The notes beneath the pieces are model-generated. The model made no database searches and was not told the origin of the DNA. It saw only the letters and a program-made list of their open reading frames with translations. DNA of 12,252 nt from Desulfofustis sp. (GTDB lineage Bacteria; Desulfobacterota; Desulfobulbia; Desulfobulbales; Desulfocapsaceae): assembly GCA_029287755.1 (NCBI GenBank), contig JARFQM010000377.1:1-12252 (forward strand), given 5' to 3'. Shown in pieces: positions 7,455 through 12,252 of the stretch; the first letter of the stretch is position 1; each line of letters opens with the position of its first letter. The translations under genes were made by a program, and so were the position numbers.

Positions 7455-8084
7455 TTAGTGCAACTTCTCTTCGAGGCTGGCAACGAAGTTGGGATCGACG
7501 GAATAGCCGAGCTCCCGGGCCCGGTCCATGTGTTTCTTGGCTTCGGCAAACTGTTCGCCGAAGTAGAGCGCCACGGCAAGATTGTTGTGCGCCAGGGGCG
7601 ATTCATCATCGAGAGCGAGCCCCTTTCTGGCAGCCTCGAGGGCGCGTGCATCCTCTCCTTTCATGGTCAGCACGGAAGTGAGGTTGATCCAGACGGTGGC
7701 CAGTTTGTCATCGATACTGATGGCTTTCTGATAATGCTCAATCGCCTTGTCCAGATCGTTTTTCTGCTGGCAGATGAGACCAAGATTGGCAAAAGCCTGG
7801 GCCGCCTTGTGGTTGACTGAAACCGCTAAATCGTTAAGCTCTTTGGCTTTTTCCAGATTGTTCTGACCAAAGTAGATGGCCCCCAGGTTTATCATTGACT
7901 CCACCGACTGAGGATCTAGCTTGATGGCGGTTTCCAACGAGGCGATCGCCTCATCGACCCGGCCTGCCTTCATGTAGACCAGACCGAGATGATGGTGAGC
8001 CATGACATTGTCCGGCAGTTCCTCTACTTTTTTCTCCAATTCCTCGATCACCGCGTTGAGATCTTCGCTCAATTGTTCTGACAT
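7455..8084 (-). CDS. TPR-repeat protein with five tandem 34-residue repeats, unknown function
   Basis: A 209-residue protein whose acidic, helix-forming N-terminus (1-25, possibly a short coiled coil) is followed by five regular 34-residue TPR units at about 26-60, 61-95, 96-129, 130-163 and 164-197. Each shows the classic pattern, for example HHLGLVYMKAGRVDEAI and ANLGLICQQKNDLDKAI. No signal peptide or membrane segment is present, so a cytoplasmic adaptor is likely. A good AGAGG lies nine bases before the ATG. It is the first gene of the TPR-HEAT-TPR trio; a 120-bp gap with a possible promoter separates it from ribF. Such repeats are too general to assign a partner. The gene is certain; its role is unknown. 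Confidence 0.85.
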   Translation of the reverse strand: MSEQLSEDLNAVIEELEKKVEELPDNVMAHHHLGLVYMKAGRVDEAIASLETAIKLDPQSVESMINLGAIYFGQNNLEKAKELNDLAVSVNHKAAQAFANLGLICQQKNDLDKAIEHYQKAISIDDKLATVWINLTSVLTMKGEDARALEAARKGLALDDESPLAHNNLAVALYFGEQFAEAKKHMDRARELGYSVDPNFVASLEEKLH

Positions 8085-8136
8085 CTGTAGTTACCTCTAA
8101 GAATTAATCGTCGTAATGCTTCCAGGCGCGGCTGCC

Positions 8137-8164
8137 ATGATAGACGCACGGGGTCGACCGGCAA
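8137..8164 (-). promoter_or_regulatory. Possible weak promoter before the TPR-HEAT-TPR-rib genes
   Basis: In the 120-bp gap after ribF, the minus strand has TTGCCG (8159-8164) and TATCAT (8137-8142) separated by 16 bp. These match four and five of six consensus bases. It would start a transcript about 45 bases before the TPR gene and could drive the genes down to nusB. A match this weak can arise by chance; no terminator is visible after ribF, so readthrough is equally possible. Confidence 0.3.
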
Positions 8165-8204
8165 GCGATAGTGGCTAAAGCTAAGGCGGTTTACTTCCCC
8201 TCGA

Positions 8205-9182
8205 CTAGTTTAAGCCTCCCACGTCCGCCGCGCAGGAAACCCGCAACTCCTGTGTGTTTTCAGATAATACTTTCTTTGCCTGGGCGGCATCCCTGCCGAT
8301 CTGTTCAGCCAGGTCCGGAATTCCTGTGAATTTCTTCTCATCACGAAGAAATTTCAACAGATTCAGCTTGATCGGTTTGCCATAAATATCTTTGTTGAAG
8401 TCGAAAATGTGGGTTTCCGCAACCAGCTTTTGATCTCCGAACGTTGGGTTGTAGCCGATGTTCAGCACCCCTCCGTAGCATATGCCTTCACAGATGACCT
8501 GGACCGCATAGACGCCGATGCGCGGCACCAGGTCCTCCTCGTTAACCTGGAGGTTGGCGGTGGGATACCCTATTTCGCTGCCTCCCCTTTTTTTCCCGAC
8601 CTGGACAACACCCCTTATCTGATAAGGGCGTCCCAGAAGCGCCCTGGCATCCATCATTCTGCCTTCAGCGACCAACTCGCGTATCTGGGTCGAACTGACC
8701 AGCAGATCGTTCTGGTAAAATGCTTCGACCACGGTTACCGGGAAATTGAACTTTCTGCCCTGCTCCTTGAGAAACTCCGTATCACCGCTTCTCCCTTTTC
8801 CGAATGCATAGTCATAGCCGACCACCAACTCAGTCATACCGATAGTACCGATGAGAATCCGCTGCACGAACTGCTCCGCCGTGGTCGAGGCAAATGAGCG
8901 ATCAAACGGGATGATCACCAGATTGTCGATGCCTGCCTTATCGATCTGCTCTATCTTCTGGGCAATGGTCGAAATCAGCAGAATCCCATCGGGTCGCAGC
9001 ACTCTGAGGGGGTGTGGATCGAAGGTGACAACAACGCTGCAGCCCTGATTCTTTCGAGCTCTTCGTACCACTTCAGCAAACAATTGCTGATGACCGAGAT
9101 GCACGCCGTCGAAGTTGCCGATGGTGACACAGGCCTTCTCGAATGGACCGACGATATCATCAAGATTCCAGAAAAGTTCCAT
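8205..9182 (-). CDS. ribF: Bifunctional riboflavin kinase / FAD synthetase
   Basis: A 325-residue enzyme that phosphorylates riboflavin to FMN and adenylylates FMN to FAD. The N-terminal nucleotidyltransferase domain (about 1-180) has IGNFDGVHLGH (21-31), TFDPHP, GYDYAFGKGRSGD (122-134) and SSTQIRE (163-169). The C-terminal kinase domain (about 183-308) has GYPTANL (205-211), GVYAV, NIGYNPTF (241-248) and ETHIFDF (256-262). Both sites look intact. The ATG at 9182 is the only sensible start, since an in-frame stop lies a few codons upstream; there is no strong Shine-Dalgarno. It reads away from tRNA-Leu(CAG), and the 86-bp gap must hold promoters for both; I found no clear ribF promoter. Its product feeds FAD enzymes such as AprA. 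Confidence 0.96.
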   Translation of the reverse strand: MELFWNLDDIVGPFEKACVTIGNFDGVHLGHQQLFAEVVRRARKNQGCSVVVTFDPHPLRVLRPDGILLISTIAQKIEQIDKAGIDNLVIIPFDRSFASTTAEQFVQRILIGTIGMTELVVGYDYAFGKGRSGDTEFLKEQGRKFNFPVTVVEAFYQNDLLVSSTQIRELVAEGRMMDARALLGRPYQIRGVVQVGKKRGGSEIGYPTANLQVNEEDLVPRIGVYAVQVICEGICYGGVLNIGYNPTFGDQKLVAETHIFDFNKDIYGKPIKLNLLKFLRDEKKFTGIPDLAEQIGRDAAQAKKVLSENTQELRVSCAADVGGLN

Positions 9183-9227
9183 AGCCGGGCAGTATCTCTA
9201 TATGTCCTTTTTCATCTCAAGAAAGTC

Positions 9228-9256
9228 TTGACAAATCTGGGCACAGAAAGCATATT
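9228..9256 (+). promoter_or_regulatory. Sigma70-type promoter of tRNA-Leu(CAG)
   Basis: The plus strand has a perfect -35 TTGACA (9228-9233), a 17-bp spacer and a -10 CATATT (9251-9256, four of six consensus bases). The expected start near 9263 lies about six bases before the mature tRNA. It is the only plus-strand transcription unit I can support in the window. Confidence 0.7.
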
Positions 9257-9268
9257 CACCTCACTACT

Positions 9269-9355
9269 GCCGAAGTGGCGGAATTGGTAGACGCGCTAGG
9301 TTCAGGGTCTAGTGGGGGTTCCCCCGTGGAAGTTCGAGTCTTCTCTTCGGCACCA
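9269..9355 (+). tRNA. tRNA-Leu (anticodon CAG)
   Basis: An 87-nt class II tRNA. The acceptor stem is GCCGAAG/CTTCGGC with discriminator A and an encoded CCA end (9353-9355). The anticodon arm CTAGG-TTCAGGG-TCTAG gives anticodon CAG, which reads CUG codons. The D-loop has the usual AATTGGTAGAC-like sequence. The long variable arm is a perfect GGGGG/CCCCC hairpin, and the T-arm has GTTCGAGTC. It has its own promoter and terminator and faces tRNA-Leu(GAG), which shares the same acceptor stem. Confidence 0.96.
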
Positions 9356-9366
9356 GCAGAAATCAG

Positions 9367-9400
9367 AGCCTGCAGCCACATGGCTGCAGGCTTTTTCTTT
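9367..9400 (+). terminator. Intrinsic terminator of tRNA-Leu(CAG)
   Basis: A perfect 10-bp GC-rich stem, GCCTGCAGCC/GGCTGCAGGC (9368-9377 with 9382-9391, loop ACAT), can be extended by an A-T pair. It is followed by TTTTTCTTTT. It starts 13 bases after the CCA end of the tRNA, as expected for a Rho-independent terminator. Confidence 0.93.
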
Positions 9401-9489
9401 TCTGCCCTGTTGTTCACCTCTACTCTCATCATTGTTCCCGAGTCTGTCTATCCCTAATTCCAGATCAATGCAAGGTCTTTGCAGGAAAC

Positions 9490-9529
9490 ACAAAAGGCTT
9501 GTAACCTTTTATAGTTACAAGCCTTTTGT
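9490..9529 (-). terminator. Symmetric hairpin terminator after tRNA-Leu(GAG), possibly bidirectional
   Basis: A perfect 16-bp inverted repeat, acaaaaggcttgtaac/gttacaagccttttgt, has an 8-base loop. On the minus strand the GC-containing core is followed by TTTTGTGTTT, six bases beyond the tRNA 3' end. The flanking A and T runs give it a similar form on the plus strand, so it may stop transcripts from both sides, backing up the tRNA-Leu(CAG) terminator. The hairpin is certain; bidirectional action is inferred. Confidence 0.8.
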
Positions 9530-9534
9530 ACAGA

Positions 9535-9620
9535 TGGTGCCGAAGGCGAGATTCGAACTCGCACGACCGTGGGCCACTACCCCCTCAAGATAGCGTGTCT
9601 ACCAGTTCCACCACTTCGGC
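9535..9620 (-). tRNA. tRNA-Leu (anticodon GAG)
   Basis: An 86-nt class II tRNA with acceptor stem GCCGAAG/CTTCGGC, discriminator A and encoded CCA (9535-9537). The anticodon arm CTATC-TTGAGGG-GGTAG gives anticodon GAG, reading CUC and CUU. A long variable arm and GTTCGAATC T-arm are present. It begins 26 bp after the secG stop codon with no promoter I can see between, so it is probably cut from the secG transcript. In E. coli too, secG is followed by the tRNA-Leu(GAG) gene leuU. Confidence 0.96.
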
Positions 9621-9646
9621 ACAGCGCCATGTTACTCTCGTCCCTG

Positions 9647-10009
9647 CTATTGTTTATCAGCCTGTTCGCCAGTTTGAACAGCTTCCTGCTCGGCCGGAAC
9701 CACCAGCTCAGGCTCGACCACCTGGGTTTCTTCCTGGACGGCCTTGTCGGTGGCCATGTCAGTCATTACCGAGCCAGAGCCGTTCTGCGAGGATATATAG
9801 GCCAGGGCAACCGAAGTGACCATAAAAATTACTGCTGAAAACGTCGTAACTTTGTTCAACAGCGGAACCGGCCCTTCGGTTCCAAAAAGTGACTGGCTCG
9901 ATCCTCCGAACGTCGCCCCTATGTCCGCCCCTTTGCCGTGCTGCAGCAGCACGATCCCGATCAGGAACAGACAGACAACTACGTGAACGATAATCAGCAG
10001 GGTTTCCAT
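9647..10009 (-). CDS. secG: Preprotein translocase subunit SecG
   Basis: A 120-residue inner-membrane protein, the non-essential third subunit of the SecYEG channel. Two hydrophobic helices (about 3-22 and 53-73) are separated by the conserved cytoplasmic segment with LLQHGKGADIGATFGG and SLFG. The C-terminal 45 residues form a Glu/Gln/Val-rich, probably disordered tail, longer than in the smallest SecGs. It follows tpiA by 13 bp and leads into tRNA-Leu(GAG). The mRNA before the ATG lacks a Shine-Dalgarno, so translation may be coupled to tpiA. The identification is firm from length, topology and the GADIGA motif. Confidence 0.94.
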   Translation of the reverse strand: METLLIIVHVVVCLFLIGIVLLQHGKGADIGATFGGSSQSLFGTEGPVPLLNKVTTFSAVIFMVTSVALAYISSQNGSGSVMTDMATDKAVQEETQVVEPELVVPAEQEAVQTGEQADKQ

Positions 10010-10022
10010 GTGGATAAATTTT

Positions 10023-10778
10023 TCAGCTAAAGTTTATTATGCGTCCGAATGAGTCCGCGTCCAAAGCCGCACCTCCAACCAGAGCTCCGTCGATATCGGG
10101 CTGGGCCATCAGTTCATCAACATTGGCGGGCTTAACCGAACCACCATACAATATTCTCAAACTGGCGGCAATATCTTTTTCATAGAGGTCGACCACCAGC
10201 CTCCTGATGAAGCCGTGCGCCTCCTGCGCCTGGTCGATCGAAGCGGTCTTGCCGGTCCCAATAGCCCAGACCGGCTCGTAGGCGATAACCACCCGGGTCA
10301 TAGTCGCGGCAGCTACCTCAGCCAGGCCGGCGCGTACCTGCTTTTCAAGGACTTGCATAGTCTTGCCTGATTCCCGCTCCTCAAGCGTTTCCCCAATACA
10401 GAGCAGCATGGTCAGGCCCTGATCCAGGCCGCCGCGCAGACGCCGGTTGATCATTTCGTCAGTCTCGCGAAAAATCTGCCGTCGTTCACTGTGACCGACG
10501 ATGGCGGCAGAGGCACCCAGATCCTTGAGCATTAACGGGGAAATCTCACCGGTGAAGGCCCCCTGCTCTTCCCAGCACACGTTTTGGCCGGCAACGATAA
10601 TCCCGGTCCCTTTCACCGCTTCAGCAACACCTCCAAGGGCGGTAAATGGCGGGGCCAGTAAAATATCCCTGTCGGTCGCACCTTGTCCGAAGGCCGCCAC
10701 CTGCTCGGCAAGCAATTTGGCTTCTGCCGCCGTTTTATGCATTTTCCAGTTACCTGCCATGAGGGCTCGTCTGGTCAT
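10023..10778 (-). CDS. tpiA: Triosephosphate isomerase
   Basis: A 251-residue TIM-barrel enzyme interconverting dihydroxyacetone phosphate and glyceraldehyde-3-phosphate in glycolysis and gluconeogenesis. Asn10 and Lys12 (GNWKM), the catalytic His96 (VGHSERR) and the catalytic Glu168 (AYEPVWAIGTGK) are all present, as are the flexible loop and YGGSVKPAN phosphate-binding motif. AGGAGA lies about five bases before the ATG, a strong ribosome-binding site. It follows pgk by 15 bp and precedes secG by 13 bp, so the genes form one operon. Nothing is unusual in length or sequence. Confidence 0.98.
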   Translation of the reverse strand: MTRRALMAGNWKMHKTAAEAKLLAEQVAAFGQGATDRDILLAPPFTALGGVAEAVKGTGIIVAGQNVCWEEQGAFTGEISPLMLKDLGASAAIVGHSERRQIFRETDEMINRRLRGGLDQGLTMLLCIGETLEERESGKTMQVLEKQVRAGLAEVAAATMTRVVIAYEPVWAIGTGKTASIDQAQEAHGFIRRLVVDLYEKDIAASLRILYGGSVKPANVDELMAQPDIDGALVGGAALDADSFGRIINFS

Positions 10779-10793
10779 CGTGGTCTCCTGATT

Positions 10794-11969
10794 TTATTTC
10801 AACGCTTCCACGCCAGGAAGCGTTTTGCCTTCCATAAGCTGCAGAAACGCGCCGCCGCCCGTGGACATGTAGCCAATGCTATGCGTAACTCCGGCCTTTT
10901 GCACGGCGGCATTGGAGTCGCCGCCTCCGGTAATCGAAAGTGCATGGCTGGCGGCCACGGCGTGACAGAGCGCCATTGTGCCCCGGGCAAAACTGTCCAT
11001 TTCAAAGGCACCCATGGGTCCGTTCCAGACGATGGTTCTCACATCGGCAAGAGCCTCTTGAAAATAAATGGAGGTTGCCGGGCCGATATCCAGGGCCATC
11101 CAACCGTCCGGTATCTCCAGGCAGGTTACCTGCTTGGCCACCGAATCATTGGCGAACGATTCGGCAACCACAAGATCCACCGGCAGAAACAGCTTGACGC
11201 CATGGGCCTCGGCTTGCTGCAGAAGGTTCCGGGCAGTTTCCAGCAGGTCATCCTCCACCAGGGAGGCACCAACCGAACAGCCCAGCGCCTTCAGGAAGGT
11301 ATTGGCCATGGCACCGCCGATGATCATCTTGTCAACCCGGGGCAGCATGTTCTGAAGCGCTCCCAGCTTGGAAGACACCTTCGCACCACCAATAATCGCA
11401 GCCAGGGGCCGCACCGGATCAGCCATCGCCCGGTCAAAATAATCCAATTCTTTTTGCAGCAAAAACCCAGCCCCCCTTGAGGATACCAACTCGGCCGCGC
11501 CGGCAACCGAGGCATGAGCCCGATGGGAGACGGCAAACGCATCATTTATATAAACCTCTGCCAGCCGGGCCAGTTTCTCGGAAAAAACGGCATCGTTTTC
11601 AGTTTCTTCCTTGTGAAAACGCAGGTTTTCCAACATCAATACATCCCCGGGACCCAGCCGACCGGCCTGCTCCTCGACCTCCGGGCCGATACAGTCGCTG
11701 CCCATCTGCACGCTGCAACCGAGTAACTTTTCCAGATGCGCTGCCACGGGAGCAAGACTGAAATCCGAGTTCCTTTCACCTTTCGGGCGGCCCCGGTGCG
11801 AGCAGATAATCAGTTTGCCATTCTGTTTTCTAACGTATTCGAGTGTGGGCAACGCCTCACGCATCCGTGAGTCGTCGGTGATCCTGCCCTGCTCGTCCAT
11901 AGGTACATTAAAGTCAACCCGGATAAGCACCCGCCGGTTTTTCAATTGCAGATCTTTGACGCTTTTCAT
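10794..11969 (-). CDS. pgk: Phosphoglycerate kinase
   Basis: A 391-residue two-domain kinase that exchanges phosphate between 1,3-bisphosphoglycerate and ADP. The N-terminal domain has RVDFNVP (17-23), HRGRP (58-62) and LENLRFHKEE (113-122). The C-terminal nucleotide domain has GGAKVS (194-199), WNGPMGAFE (315-323), GGGDS (348-352) and TGGGAFLQLMEGK. The reading frame stays open 20 codons further upstream, but those codons overlap the end of rimI and do not look like Pgk; the ATG at 11969 gives the normal MKSVKDL start, 16 bp after the rimI stop. The ribosome-binding site is weak (GACGGG, about 13 bases away). It heads pgk-tpiA-secG, a common bacterial arrangement. Confidence 0.97.
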   Translation of the reverse strand: MKSVKDLQLKNRRVLIRVDFNVPMDEQGRITDDSRMREALPTLEYVRKQNGKLIICSHRGRPKGERNSDFSLAPVAAHLEKLLGCSVQMGSDCIGPEVEEQAGRLGPGDVLMLENLRFHKEETENDAVFSEKLARLAEVYINDAFAVSHRAHASVAGAAELVSSRGAGFLLQKELDYFDRAMADPVRPLAAIIGGAKVSSKLGALQNMLPRVDKMIIGGAMANTFLKALGCSVGASLVEDDLLETARNLLQQAEAHGVKLFLPVDLVVAESFANDSVAKQVTCLEIPDGWMALDIGPATSIYFQEALADVRTIVWNGPMGAFEMDSFARGTMALCHAVAASHALSITGGGDSNAAVQKAGVTHSIGYMSTGGGAFLQLMEGKTLPGVEALK

Positions 11970-11985
11970 TGTGGCACTACCCGTC

Positions 11986-12252
11986 TCAAATGAGGAAAAT
12001 GTTTTTCTGCAGGACCAGCGCATCATCACTGGGCTGGCTATAATAGTTAATGCGCCTGCCGGTGACTGTAAAGCCGCTCTGGTGATAAAAGGAAACCGCC
12101 GGCAGGTTTTCTGATCTGACTTCCAGGTACAGCCTGACTACTCCGACGTCCCGCAGCCCTTTCTCCAGTGCAGCCAGTAAACATGTTGCCACGGAACGGC
12201 GGCGCCATTTTTCTGCCACGCCAATTTTCAGCAACTCCGCCTCGTCCTGTAC
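11986..12252 (-). CDS. rimI: Ribosomal protein S18-alanine N-acetyltransferase RimI, C-terminal part
   Basis: The last 88 residues of a GNAT acetyltransferase whose start lies beyond the window. The frame is open to the edge and begins VQDEAELLKIGVAEKWRRR. Family features are LYLEVRSEN, the FYHQSGF motif and the RimI-like ending GRRINYYSQPSDDALVLQ. Known RimI acetylates the N-terminal alanine of S18, and paralogues modify other proteins, so the exact substrate is inferred. The acetyl-CoA loop, usually R-x-x-G-x-G/A, reads R-R-R-S-V-A here, with Ser in place of the first Gly. It lies 16 bp before pgk and probably shares its transcript. Confidence 0.85.
   Translation of the reverse strand, partial: VQDEAELLKIGVAEKWRRRSVATCLLAALEKGLRDVGVVRLYLEVRSENLPAVSFYHQSGFTVTGRRINYYSQPSDDALVLQKNIFLI

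Noticed and set aside
8085..9270. FMN riboswitch ahead of flavin genes
   Set aside because: I looked for the conserved FMN-element sequences around ribF and in the gaps before the other rib genes and saw none.
9269..9620. tRNA genes as an integration site for a mobile element
   Set aside because: No integrase, partial tRNA duplication or direct repeat is visible; the surrounding genes are housekeeping genes.
11970..12029. 20-codon upstream extension of pgk
   Set aside because: It overlaps the 3' end of rimI and does not resemble Pgk; the ATG at 11969 gives the normal family N-terminus.

Overview
The window reads as ordinary chromosome from a Gram-negative, dissimilatory sulfate-reducing bacterium. 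I infer Desulfobacterota, perhaps a Desulfobulbales-like lineage. The strongest clue is at the left edge: the first 46 residues of the adenylylsulfate (APS) reductase beta subunit AprB, with the cysteine pattern of its first [4Fe-4S] cluster. All protein genes lie on the minus strand, so transcription runs from high to low coordinates. I see no insertion sequence, integrase, phage gene, CRISPR array or toxin-antitoxin pair.

In transcription order, the right part (12252 to 9535) holds the 3' end of rimI, then pgk, tpiA, secG and a tRNA-Leu(GAG), closely spaced and ending at a long symmetric hairpin. One plus-strand gene, tRNA-Leu(CAG), has its own sigma70-type promoter and a strong intrinsic terminator, and it converges on the GAG tRNA gene.

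The centre (9182 to 2728) is a flavin block: ribF, then a three-gene insert (five-repeat TPR protein, Cys-rich/HEAT-like protein, second TPR protein), then ribE, ribBA, ribH and nusB. Together RibBA, RibH, RibE and RibF cover flavin synthesis from GTP and ribulose-5-phosphate to FAD, except for the RibD steps; ribD is not in the window. The role of the TPR/HEAT trio is unknown.

The left part (2555 to 1) holds ftsK and then the aprB promoter, leader and gene start. The aprB promoter is near consensus (TTGACA, 17 bp, TATAAG). The predicted transcript has a leader of about 210 nt with several inverted repeats, possible alternative pairings, and a perfect palindrome followed by nine T residues just after the predicted start site. 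I consider this leader the least explained and most interesting part of the window. AprA, whose gene normally follows aprB, is an FAD enzyme, so its closeness to the flavin genes may or may not be meaningful.
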